Origin: Sporomusa silvacetica DSM 10669
GTDB taxonomy: Bacteria; Bacillota; Negativicutes; Sporomusales; Sporomusaceae
Length of the DNA: 64,000 nucleotides
Assembly: GCF_002257705.1 (NCBI RefSeq)
Contig: NZ_LSLK01000052.1
Span: 32,930 to 96,929, forward strand
Direction of reading: 5' to 3'
Part shown: in pieces, positions 16,616 to 25,050 of the stretch
How the letters are laid out: each line of letters starts with the position of its first letter
Numbering within the stretch: position 1 is the first letter of the stretch
Translations under genes and position numbers: made by a program
Notes under the pieces: model-generated
Database searches by the model: none
What the model was told of the DNA's origin: nothing
Seen by the model: the letters and a program-made list of their open reading frames with translations, nothing else

Positions 16616-17641
16616 CTATAATAAATGCTTAATACTGTGTCTTAGCACAACTTTTCCCACTGCCGCTACTGGTACACCTAGCAGCATGCCAACAACTCCA
16701 AATAACTCGCCGCCAGCAAACAAACAGAAAATGACAGTAAGCGGGTGCAGTCCTACGCTTTCTCCGAGAATTTTGGGACCAATTACGCTTCCTTCCAACT
16801 GATGGATTACGAAAAACAGCAAAGTAACTTTCCCAGCAAGCAGCGGTGACTCCAAAAGTGCCAGGGTTATAGCCGGAGCGGCGCCAATAAATGCGCCAAA
16901 ATAGGGAATGACATCAAGTAAACCGGCAGTAATGCCAATCAGTAAGGCAAATGGGACATTAAAAAAGTATAAACCGAAACTAACCAAAACACCGACAATT
17001 ATGGCAATCGTAAGTTGCCCTCTAATTACACCGTTTAATACTTTATCAACATCTTTAAGTGCTAAAGTAAACTCCTGTCGTAAGCGGCATGGCACCAATA
17101 AAAGCAAGCCTTCTTTGATGGCTTGCCAGTCATGCAAAAAATAAAAAGCCAGTATCGGTGTAATGGCAAAGCCAATGAAATAGGAAATAAGCCCCAGGAT
17201 GCTGTTGGCTACTTCACTGGCAAAGGACTGTCCTTCCTGTTGTAAGGATATAATTGAATTATCAATAGCCATTCGGATCGAGTAAGGCAAAACTGAATTT
17301 TGGTAGTGGCTCTGAATGAGATAAAATAATTCTTCACTTTTTCCCAGAATATGCGGTAATTCCTTGCCAAAACTTTCTAAATCTCTAATCAAAATAGGAA
17401 GAAGGCGAGTTCCACCAAGAATAATAACAGCAAATAAAATTACATATAACAGTAGGATAGCTAAAGCTCTTGACAAGCCTTTTTTCTCAAGATAACATAC
17501 TGCAGGGTTAAGCAAATAGGCCAGTAGTAAAGCGATAATGAATGGGTACAAGCCATTGCGCACAAGCCAGAGAAAATATAGAGCTATAAATGCAAATAAA
17601 ACAATAATAGTAAGTCTAAAATGTTTTTTAGTCAGCAGCAT
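16616..17641 (-). CDS. AI-2E family transporter (first copy)
   Basis: A 341-residue membrane protein of the AI-2 exporter-like/PerM family with about eight helices. Conserved regions include ITPILAFYFLHDW, GQLTIAIIVGVLVS and HQLEGSVIGPKILG. Members export autoinducer-2 or act as Na+/H+ antiporters; the substrate here is unknown. AAGGAG lies seven bases before the ATG at 17641. A long multi-hairpin repeat ends just 20 bases upstream of that start. A second family member is encoded at 34.2-35.3 kb. Confidence 0.88.
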   Translation of the reverse strand: MLLTKKHFRLTIIVLFAFIALYFLWLVRNGLYPFIIALLLAYLLNPAVCYLEKKGLSRALAILLLYVILFAVIILGGTRLLPILIRDLESFGKELPHILGKSEELFYLIQSHYQNSVLPYSIRMAIDNSIISLQQEGQSFASEVANSILGLISYFIGFAITPILAFYFLHDWQAIKEGLLLLVPCRLRQEFTLALKDVDKVLNGVIRGQLTIAIIVGVLVSFGLYFFNVPFALLIGITAGLLDVIPYFGAFIGAAPAITLALLESPLLAGKVTLLFFVIHQLEGSVIGPKILGESVGLHPLTVIFCLFAGGELFGVVGMLLGVPVAAVGKVVLRHSIKHLL

Positions 17642-17660
17642 ATATGTTCTCCTTGTCAAT

Positions 17661-17808
17661 AAGAAAAGACTTGGCTTGTGACAAGTCCTTTAGGACGGCC
17701 GAATTGCTATGCCATCCATGGCGCAATCGGCACTAGCGCCATCCGGGCGCGTCGCCGGCAGAAGCCTTAGTCGTTCAATCCAGGGAAAGTTATCACTTTC
17801 CATCTGGA
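17661..17808 (-). repeat. Dispersed multi-hairpin repeat, full copy
   Basis: Contains the modules of the 53.5-kb copy except one internal insert: a GACTTG/CAAGTC hairpin, GGCCGAATTGC...GCAATCGGC with an inner GCCAT/ATGGC, GCGCC/GGCGC, the piece GCCTTAGTCGTTCAATCC and the CCAG...CTGG hairpin. It lies between the terminator of the ytxH-like gene and the AI-2E gene, in the same orientation as the other copies. Its last stem is weaker than in the other copies (6 bp instead of 8). Confidence 0.85.
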
Positions 17809-17811
17809 TAA

Positions 17812-17838
17812 GAAAAAAGGAGACCACCCAGGTCCCCC
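17812..17838 (-). terminator. Intrinsic terminator after the YtxH-like gene
   Basis: On the minus strand GGGGACC and GGTCTCC pair around a short loop and are followed by TTTTTTCTT, directly after the stop codon at 17851. Confidence 0.8.
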
Positions 17839-17850
17839 TATTACCGGACA

Positions 17851-18051
17851 CTAATCCAGCTTTTTCATCAACCGCTTGCGCGCCCGGCGTGCATCCCGCA
17901 TTAAATCACGGGTGGTATCAGCAACTGCATCAGCACTACATTCAAACAGCGGCTTTTTTTGTGGTTTAGCCCTGGGAACTATGATGGCACCTAGTGCTGT
18001 TCCTACAAGTCCACCAAAAAACAATCCTTGCCAAAACCTGTTGCGCATCAT
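17851..18051 (-). CDS. YtxH-like small membrane protein
   Basis: A 66-residue protein with a glycine-rich N-terminal helix (GLFFGGLVGTALGAIIVP) and a basic, helical C-terminus, the layout of YtxH/general stress-type small proteins. Function unknown. Encoded two bases after the zinc-ribbon gene, so co-transcribed. AGGGGTGAT precedes the start. Confidence 0.7.
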   Translation of the reverse strand: MMRNRFWQGLFFGGLVGTALGAIIVPRAKPQKKPLFECSADAVADTTRDLMRDARRARKRLMKKLD

Positions 18052-18052
18052 A

Positions 18053-18250
18053 TCACCCCTTTTGTACCTCTAAATTAACAGTACCCGGCATGATATTATC
18101 ATATAGAGTTAAAGTACCATCAACCTCAACATTAAAGATTTTTAAATCCTGATTTCGTACCATAAACTCTACACAACAATCCCCGCAATAGTACTGATCG
18201 GCACCGATTTTACCTATATCCCGTTGCCCGCATATAGGACAAGTTGTCAT
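18053..18250 (-). CDS. Small zinc-ribbon protein
   Basis: A 65-residue protein with CPICGQ and CGDCC near the N-terminus, a likely single zinc site, followed by a beta-rich tail. I do not recognise a named family. It sits between the PRC-barrel gene and the ytxH-like gene with almost no gaps. Confidence 0.65.
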   Translation of the reverse strand: MTTCPICGQRDIGKIGADQYYCGDCCVEFMVRNQDLKIFNVEVDGTLTLYDNIMPGTVNLEVQKG

Positions 18251-18260
18251 AAACTACACC

Positions 18261-18773
18261 TCACACCTCTTTTGATTCAGGTATAAGAAGATTGGTCATA
18301 GCATCTGGAATTATTAATCGATCCTGACCAACAACTTGTGCTTGCGGCAGCGGCATAATTTTGCGGCCATATAGCAAATCCGTAATAAGACCGTCAGAAA
18401 TCTCATAAGCCTTTATCTCACCGGTAGTACTATTATAAAGGGCGTCCACTAATATACCAAAGCTTAATCCTGCATCAGTATAAATTTGCTTGTCCAGCAA
18501 ATCACACAGATAATAAACAGTTCCCGGCATCATAGCCGGCTTTAACTCTTGCACCGCATACGTGGCTCGGAGCATTAGAGCATCTCTGCCAATTCTAAAT
18601 ACATCTTCAAACACAACGCCTTGATCATTAGTAAACCAATTAGCACCAGCGAGAACAATACCACGAACAGCAGCCTGCTCTAAGTCAAGAAGTACTTCTT
18701 TTACCTCGCCAATCTGCGCACCAGTTCCGGTAATTAGCACCGGCAGGCCAAATAAATTACGCAGTTTCTGCAT
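18261..18773 (-). CDS. PRC-barrel domain protein
   Basis: A 170-residue protein with two PRC-barrel-like halves: residues 1-75 (LPVLITGTGAQIGEVKEVLLD) and about 90-150 (DAGLSFGILVDALYNSTTGEIKAYEIS). PRC barrels occur in RimM and in photosynthetic and sporulation proteins (YlmC/YmxH type). Function here unknown. It starts a small run with the zinc-ribbon and YtxH-like genes, downstream of mnmA. Confidence 0.8.
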   Translation of the reverse strand: MQKLRNLFGLPVLITGTGAQIGEVKEVLLDLEQAAVRGIVLAGANWFTNDQGVVFEDVFRIGRDALMLRATYAVQELKPAMMPGTVYYLCDLLDKQIYTDAGLSFGILVDALYNSTTGEIKAYEISDGLITDLLYGRKIMPLPQAQVVGQDRLIIPDAMTNLLIPESKEV

Positions 18774-18866
18774 CAGTAGGCCTCCATAACAGATTGTAGT
18801 CTTAGTATGGCCAAAAATGAGACAGTTTATAGCAAGTATTGTCCTATATAAAAATTTATGGCGCAG

Positions 18867-19961
18867 TTACTTTACCGTCTTTGTTATAATTCCCCCGCCG
18901 ACAACAATATCATCCTGATAAAATACAACAGATTGTCCAGGTGTAATTGCCCGCTGCGGTGTGGCAAATTTTACATGAACCTGTCCATTACCAAGTGGGG
19001 TTACCATAGCCTGGGCCGGAGTTCCACTATAGCGAATTTTAGCTTCTACGGCAAGCGGCTCTTCCAGCGTATCAATTGTAATAAAATTGAGGTCACCGGC
19101 AATAAGCTCTGAGGCAAAAACATCCTGGTCTGAGCCGACAACCACTTCATTACGTTCGGCGTCAAGCGCGATAACGTATAAGGGTTTACCAACTGCTAAA
19201 CCAAGACCTTTGCGCTGCCCAACCGTATAAAGCTGGACCCCCTGATGTTTACCAAGAATGTTGCCGGTCAGATCTACAATATTACCCGGTTTCAGTGATT
19301 CAGGAATACGGTTTTTTAAAAAAGCTTTATAGTCATCATTAGGTACAAAACAGATCTCCTGACTGTCAGGCTTATCAGCAACCGATAAACCTAACTCTCT
19401 GGCCATTTTTCTGGTTTCAGTTTTCGCAAATTTACCTAGCGGCATCAAAAAATGACTGAGAGTATGTTGATTTAGGTGGTATAACGCATAGGACTGGTCT
19501 TTAGTGAGATCAATCCCTTTACGCAGAATATAGCGCTGGCGGTCTTTGGCATACATAATCTGCGCATAGTGACCAGTAGCCACATATTGGGCCCCCAGTG
19601 CTAACGCTTTGCTTAGCAGACCCTCGAATTTTACATAGCGATTGCAGGCAATACATGGATTAGGTGTTCTGCCTGCTGAATATTCTGCCATGAAATAATT
19701 AACCACGGTGTCCTGGAACATGTCCCGGAAGTTAAGTACATAGTAAGGGATTCCTATTTTATTCGCAACCCGTCGGGCATCATCAACGGCTGATAGTGAA
19801 CAGCAACCTCTACTGTCGGGGTCACTATTTTCCTGATCTTTTTCCCATATTTGCATCGTTGCGCCAATTACATCATAGCCTTGATGAACAAGAAGGGCGG
19901 CAGTTAAAGAACTGTCCACCCCTCCGCTCATGGCCACAAGCACTCTGGGCTTATCAGCCAT
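18867..19961 (-). CDS. mnmA: tRNA 2-thiouridylase MnmA
   Basis: A 364-residue enzyme that inserts sulfur at U34 of tRNAs for Lys, Glu and Gln. The PP-loop SGGVDSS is at residues 12-18, and the two catalytic cysteines lie in NPCIACNRYVKF and DSQEICFVPN. It directly follows iscU and iscS, which supply the sulfur. The start ATG at 19961 lies inside a frame that stays open upstream into iscU; AAAGGAAAG is about ten bases before it. Confidence 0.95.
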   Translation of the reverse strand: MADKPRVLVAMSGGVDSSLTAALLVHQGYDVIGATMQIWEKDQENSDPDSRGCCSLSAVDDARRVANKIGIPYYVLNFRDMFQDTVVNYFMAEYSAGRTPNPCIACNRYVKFEGLLSKALALGAQYVATGHYAQIMYAKDRQRYILRKGIDLTKDQSYALYHLNQHTLSHFLMPLGKFAKTETRKMARELGLSVADKPDSQEICFVPNDDYKAFLKNRIPESLKPGNIVDLTGNILGKHQGVQLYTVGQRKGLGLAVGKPLYVIALDAERNEVVVGSDQDVFASELIAGDLNFITIDTLEEPLAVEAKIRYSGTPAQAMVTPLGNGQVHVKFATPQRAITPGQSVVFYQDDIVVGGGIITKTVK

Positions 19962-19968
19962 TAATGAA

Positions 19969-20340
19969 TCACTTTCCTTTTTTAGCAATATAGTCTTTAA
20001 TCGCTTCATGCAATGCATCAGCTGCCAGATTAGAACAGTGCATTTTTTGTGGCGGTAAGCCACCTAAGGCTTCAGCGACTGCCTGATTGGAGATTTCCAG
20101 GGCTTCATCTAAGTTTTTACCCTTAACCATCTCAGTTACCATACTGCTGGTTGCAATGGCAGCGCCACAGCCAAAGGTTTTAAACTTTACGTCGGTAATT
20201 ATATCATTTTCGACTTGCAGATAAATTCGCATAATATCGCCGCATTTGGCATTACCTACTTCACCAACACCATCGGCATCTTTTATTTCACCGACATTAC
20301 GGGGATTGGAGAAATGATCCATAACTTTATCATTATACAT
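19969..20340 (-). CDS. iscU: Iron-sulfur cluster scaffold, IscU/NifU-like
   Basis: A 123-residue scaffold with the three conserved cysteines in NAKCGDIMR, KTFGCGAAIATSS and KMHCSNLAADAL. It receives sulfur from the cysteine desulfurase encoded just upstream and hands clusters on to client proteins. Order iscR-iscS-iscU-mnmA. The IscU/NifU naming split is not resolved by sequence alone. Confidence 0.93.
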   Translation of the reverse strand: MYNDKVMDHFSNPRNVGEIKDADGVGEVGNAKCGDIMRIYLQVENDIITDVKFKTFGCGAAIATSSMVTEMVKGKNLDEALEISNQAVAEALGGLPPQKMHCSNLAADALHEAIKDYIAKKGK

Positions 20341-20364
20341 AGTTATTCTCTCCTCTATACTAAA

Positions 20365-21573
20365 TTAATGGTGATGACAACTTGAGCATGGATTGGAGGG
20401 CTTGAACTCAGCTGCACTGCCATACAAAGGTGACATACTACGCAGCTTTTCCACAATCTCAGGTAGGATTTCCAAAAAGTAATTAATATCTTCTTCGGTA
20501 TTGCCGCGTCCAAGTGTAACCCGCAACGAACCGTGCGCTACCTCGTGGACTAACCCCATAGCTAAAAGTACATGAGAGGGATCAAGTGATCCTGAGGTGC
20601 AGGCAGAACCGCTCGAAGCAGCAATTCCCTTCATATCAAGATTCAAAAGTAATGATTCGCCTTCAATGTAGAGAAAACTAAAGTTAACATTACCTGGTAA
20701 TCTCAAATCCGGATGACCATTAAGCTTTACATGCGGAATCTTTTCCATAATGGTAGCTATTACTTTATCGCGCAAACCTTTGATATAAGCATTCTTTTTT
20801 TCCATATCTCGATTGGCAATTTCTGCAGCCTTACCTAGACCAACGATTCCCGGTACATTTTCAGTACCTGCCCGTAGATTGCGTTCATGACCGCCGCCGT
20901 GCTGGATTTCCTCGATTTTTACACCACGACGGATATATAAGGCACCAACGCCTTTACTGGCGTAGAATTTGTGTCCTGCCATTGTGAGTAAATCTATATT
21001 TAATTCCTTTACATCAATAGGGCAGCTGCCAACAGCCTGTACCGCATCAGTGTGGAAATAAATTCCTTTGTCCTTGGCCAGTTGTCCAATTTCTTTTATC
21101 GGCTGGATTGTTCCTACTTCATTATTAGCGAACATAACGCTAATAAGTATTGTTTGGTCTGTTATCGCATTTTTTAAGTCTTCCATACGTATCATGGCAT
21201 TTTCGTCAACTGGCAGATATGTAACTGTAAAACCATGTTTCTCAAGATATTCGCAAGTATGCAAAATAGCATGATGTTCAATGGCTGTTGTTATAATATG
21301 ATTGCCTTTCTTACGATTAGCAAAAGCCACACCTTTAAGTGCCAGGTTGTCACCTTCAGTACCACCACTAGTAAAGAATATTTCTTTAGGAGTGGCATTA
21401 ATCAGAGCTGCTACTTTTTCCCGGGCTTCTTCCACTGCTTTGCGGGTTTCCCGGCCAAAAGAATGGACGCTGGACGGATTACCGAATTTGTCAGTCATAT
21501 ACTCCAGCATCAGTTCGGCAACTTCCCGGTCAACCGGGGTAGTAGCCGAATGATCAAAATAAATACGTTTCAT
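20365..21573 (-). CDS. iscS: Cysteine desulfurase (IscS/NifS type)
   Basis: A 402-residue PLP enzyme with the AGHKFYASKGVGALY lysine motif and the active-site loop SGSACTSGSLDPSHVL carrying the reactive cysteine. It frees sulfur from cysteine for clusters and tRNA thiolation. The C-terminus ends in an unusual CSSCHHH tail. AAGGAG lies nine bases before the ATG at 21573, one base after the iscR stop; the ATG three codons earlier abuts that motif. Confidence 0.94.
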   Translation of the reverse strand: MKRIYFDHSATTPVDREVAELMLEYMTDKFGNPSSVHSFGRETRKAVEEAREKVAALINATPKEIFFTSGGTEGDNLALKGVAFANRKKGNHIITTAIEHHAILHTCEYLEKHGFTVTYLPVDENAMIRMEDLKNAITDQTILISVMFANNEVGTIQPIKEIGQLAKDKGIYFHTDAVQAVGSCPIDVKELNIDLLTMAGHKFYASKGVGALYIRRGVKIEEIQHGGGHERNLRAGTENVPGIVGLGKAAEIANRDMEKKNAYIKGLRDKVIATIMEKIPHVKLNGHPDLRLPGNVNFSFLYIEGESLLLNLDMKGIAASSGSACTSGSLDPSHVLLAMGLVHEVAHGSLRVTLGRGNTEEDINYFLEILPEIVEKLRSMSPLYGSAAEFKPSNPCSSCHHH

Positions 21574-21574
21574 G

Positions 21575-22015
21575 CTACTCATCTCCTTGTCGCTTTTCTT
21601 TCTCTTCCTTGCATAAATCAGCAAGAGTAATTGAATCCAATACAGAAGTGATACTATCTCTTACCTTAGCCCAGACACCACGGGTCACACATATATCAAC
21701 CCGTGAACAGAAAGTTCTGCTGGCATCATCAGCCAATAAACAGTCTACTGGGGCAATCGGACCTTCCATAACCCGGATAATGTCACCAACCGAAATTTGT
21801 GCCGGTTCTTTAGTCAATGCATAACCGCCTTGGGCACCACGTACGCTTTTTACGTAGCCCGCCTTTCTTAGTGTACCCATTAACTGTTCAAGATAATGTT
21901 CAGATATTTCCTGACGCTGGGCGACACTTTTCAGTGAAATGGCACCTTGGCCATAATGGAGTGCCAAATCATACATCGCCGCTACGCCATATCGACCTTT
22001 CGTTGACAGTTTCAC
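21575..22015 (-). CDS. iscR: Rrf2 family regulator, IscR-like
   Basis: A 146-residue winged-helix regulator beginning with a GTG (product V/MKLSTKGRYGVAAM) preceded by GGGAGG five bases upstream. Three cysteines in the stretch CLLADDASRTFCSRVDICV are placed as in the [2Fe-2S]-binding IscR group, so it probably senses cluster status and represses its own operon. A dyad fitting the type-1 Rrf2 operator lies just below the promoter. Confidence 0.9.
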   Translation of the reverse strand: MKLSTKGRYGVAAMYDLALHYGQGAISLKSVAQRQEISEHYLEQLMGTLRKAGYVKSVRGAQGGYALTKEPAQISVGDIIRVMEGPIAPVDCLLADDASRTFCSRVDICVTRGVWAKVRDSITSVLDSITLADLCKEEKEKRQGDE

Positions 22016-22043
22016 AGCATCCTCCCGCTCCGGCTTTTCCATT

Positions 22044-22063
22044 CCCGACTATTATGATAGGTT
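22044..22063. promoter_or_regulatory. Probable IscR operator
   Basis: An imperfect palindrome, CCCGACTATTATGATAGGTT, lies between the -10 element and the ribosome binding site of iscR. The arms CCGACTAT and CCTATCAT (reverse strand) resemble the predicted Firmicute IscR site. Binding is an inference. Confidence 0.5.
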
Positions 22064-22075
22064 TTATTTAAAATA

Positions 22076-22104
22076 AATATATCAGAAATTAAAACCGTTG
22101 TCAA
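22076..22104 (-). promoter_or_regulatory. Promoter of the isc operon
   Basis: On the minus strand a perfect TTGACA, 17 bases, then TATATT. It drives iscR-iscS-iscU-mnmA and points away from the satP promoter. Confidence 0.85.
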
Positions 22105-22168
22105 AGGATAATGTTCTAATTATTTCCCTATATTATATATCATAAGCGCGGAGTATATCTATTATTTA

Positions 22169-22198
22169 TTGACAGTATATTGTACCCTGTGGTATTTT
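22169..22198 (+). promoter_or_regulatory. Probable promoter of satP
   Basis: A perfect TTGACA at 22169, 18 bases and TATTTT. About 30 bases further on come AGGAGG and the ATG. Confidence 0.6.
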
Positions 22199-22226
22199 TT
22201 ATATATTAAATTATAGGAGGTCTTAT

Positions 22227-22844
22227 ATGAGTAATACTAATGTCAACACACAATCGGTAAAAATCGTTACAGCTGATCCAGGTGGCTTAGGTCTATTTGG
22301 TTTAGCAATGGTTACTCTGGTGGCTTCTTCACAAAAACTTGGTTGGACTACCGGCCTTGCTTTTGTCATTCCCTGGGCTGTATTTTTAGGTGCTTTTGCG
22401 CAATTAATTGCCAGCTTCAATGATTTTAAGCACAATAATACTTTTGGCGCAACAGCTTTTGCCGCGTATGGTCTATTTTGGCTGGGGATAGCCACCAGCT
22501 GGTTGATTAAAATGGGGGTTTTTGGCTCAGCATTAGCCGCTGATGTTGATGGTGCACAACTAGGAGTTGCATTCATAGGGTATTTTATTTTTACTGTCTT
22601 TATGACTATCGGGGCTATGGAAACGCATAAAGTCCTTTTTATTATTTTTTTCCTGATCGATATCCTATTTCTCGGTTTAGCGGCAGATGCTCTTGGTTTA
22701 GGGCATAGCTGGCACACTATCGCCGCTTGGGCTGAATTTTCTATTGCACTTGTTAGCTTTTATGGGAGTGCCGCTGCTACCCTGAATACACATTTCGGCA
22801 AGCAATTTTTGCCAGTGGGCAAACCTTTTGGTATTTTTAAATAA
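22227..22844 (+). CDS. Acetate/succinate transporter, GPR1/FUN34/SatP family
   Basis: The only confident plus-strand gene. The 205-residue product has six membrane helices and the family N-terminal motif NPG-like ADPGGLGLFGLAMV. SatP-type proteins move acetate or succinate with protons. AGGAGG lies eight bases upstream of the ATG. It is transcribed away from the isc operon and has its own strong terminator. Confidence 0.88.
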   Translation: MSNTNVNTQSVKIVTADPGGLGLFGLAMVTLVASSQKLGWTTGLAFVIPWAVFLGAFAQLIASFNDFKHNNTFGATAFAAYGLFWLGIATSWLIKMGVFGSALAADVDGAQLGVAFIGYFIFTVFMTIGAMETHKVLFIIFFLIDILFLGLAADALGLGHSWHTIAAWAEFSIALVSFYGSAAATLNTHFGKQFLPVGKPFGIFK

Positions 22845-22860
22845 TTTACTTAACAATAAA

Positions 22861-22907
22861 TAAACGAATGCCCCCCGCAGCTGCGGGGGCATTCGTTTAT
22901 TTATTTC
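22861..22907. terminator. Strong bidirectional terminator after satP
   Basis: A 17-bp or longer stem, TAAACGAATGCCCCC and GGGGGCATTCGTTTA, with a CGCAGCTGCG centre and T runs on both sides. A 17-base piece of its right arm (GCATTCGTTTATTTATT) recurs at 24344-24360 inside the accessory island. Confidence 0.9.
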
Positions 22908-22963
22908 TCCAGTGGAGCTAGGTTCCAACAAATACGTAAAAAAGCCAGTCCCTCAACCTGAGA

Positions 22964-23083
22964 AAATTTAACGCCATAATCATGCAAAATGAAATCGGCA
23001 TTAGACTACGCTGAAAATTTGATGAGCTTTTAGCTTATCAAGCCGATTATTAATAATGTCGATGAAAAAGTGCATCCCAATAG
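22964..23083 (-). repeat. 120-bp direct repeat, copy A (HEAT-gene tail)
   Basis: Nearly identical to 25400-25519 (one difference seen). In the other copy the right end is the last dozen codons of the HEAT-like lipoprotein gene. Here only those codons remain (23050-23083), fused directly to a broken toxin gene, so the lipoprotein gene has been deleted from this copy. Confidence 0.85.
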
Positions 23084-23720
23084 ATCTTGATCGTATGTTC
23101 CGATATCGATACAACCTGCTGAGCCTGGGGAAAAACCACCATATAAGAATATTTCATCTCGGGTTAACATGTTTGTGTCTTCTGTAGGCTTTAAAGGCAC
23201 TCTATAGAATCCCCAGTCTCCCAATAAATTTCTTTGAATAAACTTCTTGGGTCCACCCGATATTTCCTTCGGGTCTAAAGTATACGTACCGAGAGGTATA
23301 GGTCCTTTATTTTTTTTGGACCTATCCGTTTTCCTATCCTACCGGACGTGGCGGGGCATGCAAATAATACGTTTTTGTTTTCATCGTAAAGAGTGACATT
23401 ACCATAGTTCCCTTCTGATGAAAATACTAATGTCCATTGTCCATTCGTTTTCACCAGTTCTTGGACCCTAACACCTTGATACCCTATCCTTTCCATCCGG
23501 TCCGATTTGCCACAGCGCGTCACCTACGGCTCGAATTTCCCCTGTCACTCCGGCCCAATTAAGTTTTCCTTGTTCGTCTACTGTCCACCATCCTGCAGTA
23601 CCATCTTCTGTAACTGCCCATACCCTTTGTTGTATTACCTCACTTAATCTTACTTGCTGAGTCCCAACGCAGTTACCTTGTAATATATTCCTGCCTCTTG
23701 ATAATAATTGCCAATACGTT
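23030..23720 (-). pseudogene. Broken Tlde1/L,D-transpeptidase-like toxin gene, copy A
   Basis: Read on the minus strand with at least three frame changes, this encodes a Trp-rich segment (VWAVTEDGTAGWWTVDEQ), then VTLYDENKNVLFACPATSGR, GPIPLGTYTLDP, WGFYRVPLKP and GGFSPGSAGCIDIG. The last two motifs match the Tlde1 (DUF2778) fold, L,D-transpeptidase-like enzymes delivered as toxins, with Cys as likely nucleophile. The conserved His of HGG is Tyr here (YGG). The single-base losses show it is not functional. Confidence 0.7.
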
Positions 23721-24052
23721 TTTTCGAGTCTGAGGCTTCTGTTAAATACAAGGAGAGGGATTTTACTTTTGGCATTGCCCCAAAAGTAACAAAAGGTCTA
23801 GGCCCTAAGCCTCCAAAAGCTGAAAAGCCGGACGATATTCCTAAAATCCGTAAACTCGCTACGCTCAAACAGTACGGATTTTTTTACGGAATACCGCCCG
23901 GCTTTTCTCCTGCGGAACGCTTTTTCCGGCAAAGGCCAGGGGGTTACGGGAGTTACGAGAGGTGCTGACCGCCTGTGCCGAGTTTTATACTTGACACCCC
24001 TTGTTTTATAATGCCTCCACGACTCTCAAAAACTTATACTTTCTTGTCTTAT

Positions 24053-24073
24053 AAAAAAAGGCCTCTAGGCCTC
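24053..24073 (-). terminator. Hairpin with T run in duplicated spacer, copy A
   Basis: AGGCCT and AGGCCT (self-complementary) around two bases, followed by seven T on the minus strand. The same element is at 27150-27170 in copy B. Confidence 0.6.
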
Positions 24074-24227
24074 GTTATAAACTGTATTTCCTTTCGTAAT
24101 ATTGAGAAACTGTTTTATTCTGAAATTTGTCCCTCCATTCTTTATCCGTACAGTTTAGCGATAAAAAGGATAATGTCTTTTTGATTTTCTTTAAAAGTGT
24201 ATTTTCGTATAAAAGTGCTCCCCATAA

Positions 24228-24261
24228 ACAAAAAAATCGCCTAACCCTTACGTCTAGGCGA
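24228..24261 (-). terminator. Terminator copied from the rarA 3' end, copy A
   Basis: On the minus strand TCGCCTA and TAGGCGA form a stem followed by TTTTTTTG. It corresponds to the rarA terminator at 27327-27360. Confidence 0.7.
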
Positions 24262-24360
24262 ACACAAAGAACCCCTCTTGAAATCAAGCTTATTCCTTTA
24301 TTATCAACGCCACGCACTCGACGTATGTTTTGCAACTACGGAGGCATTCGTTTATTTATT

Positions 24361-24631
24361 CACTGCTTACTTTTTGGGGTTAAGTTGCTTGAGCCTCAGC
24401 AAAACCAGCTTCAAAGCCACGGGCTTGGGGTTGATAGTAATCTCGGTCTCGTAATTTGTCAGGCAGATACTGTTGCTCAACAAAACCTTCTTCATAGTTA
24501 TGGGGATACAGATAACCCTACCGCTGTCAAGTTTACGAGCACCAGCATTATGATCATCACGAAGGTGCAAAGGTATGCTGCCATAATTCTAGCCGGCGAA
24601 CATCCTCAATCGCTTTGTCAACAGCTATATA
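24361..24631 (-). pseudogene. Duplicated 3' end of rarA
   Basis: About 270 bases matching the last 90 codons of the intact rarA gene (27371-27646), with scattered substitutions and several indels that break the frame. The left edge carries a piece of the satP terminator; the right edge runs into the stop codon region of the membrane-anchored ORF. It marks the boundary of the duplicated segment. Confidence 0.9.
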
Positions 24632-25050
24632 TTGTCTGGTACAATGACTCTCTGTGCATACATTCTTGAATAAATATTAACTCGCGAGACTGTTGCCATG
24701 TCAGGTTTATTTCCTACGATTATTAGCGGTAAATTTTCCGGCGTTGCATATCGGCCCCTCACCGTATAAATAGTTTTAAAAAATGATTGGTTATCATACT
24801 TGAAAGTGATTAGCGCCTTTTTCAACCGGGTATTGTTTTCCATCAATTTTCGACTATCATTCTCGCTTATAGCATAATTAAAAACATAATACTCGCTCTG
24901 TTTTAACGGTTTAGCTTCAATAAGTTCCACATTTTCAACAGTTATTGTTGGTGTAGCTATAAAGAAATCGTATATGAGAAAAACAACACATAAACCAACA
25001 ATTGAAATTACCCAGACGGCAATCTTCTTTACCCCCGCTGACCTCCCCAT
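24625..25050 (-). CDS. Membrane-anchored protein of unknown function, possible immunity protein
   Basis: A 141-residue protein with one N-terminal helix (residues 8-30) and a beta-rich extracytoplasmic domain. I recognise no family. Its ATG overlaps the stop codon of an amidase-like fragment (TAATG), the arrangement usual for toxin-immunity pairs. The last codons come from the junction with the duplicated rarA tail, so the natural C-terminus may be altered. A and T rich compared with the housekeeping genes. Confidence 0.5.
   Translation of the reverse strand: MGRSAGVKKIAVWVISIVGLCVVFLIYDFFIATPTITVENVELIEAKPLKQSEYYVFNYAISENDSRKLMENNTRLKKALITFKYDNQSFFKTIYTVRGRYATPENLPLIIVGNKPDMATVSRVNIYSRMYAQRVIVPDNI

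Larger units (their letters stand above)
23720..24290. repeat. Duplicated spacer between rarA tail and toxin, copy A
   Basis: Matches 26640-27370 closely apart from a block of about 190 bases present only in the other copy. It holds an ACTTTTGG/CCCAAAAGT hairpin, a long stem built on AAATCCGTA/TACGGATTT, two minus-strand terminators, and a stretch that is open in one frame here but stopped in the other copy. No intact gene is seen. Confidence 0.75.

Noticed and set aside
22223..22717. Long minus-strand frame opposite satP
   Set aside because: The plus-strand frame has a good ribosome binding site, promoter, terminator and a recognised transporter product; the antisense frame has a shadow-like composition.
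24075..24335. Minus-strand frame of 86 codons after the duplicated rarA tail
   Set aside because: It reads through a terminator, and the same frame has a stop codon in the twin copy at about 27.2 kb.
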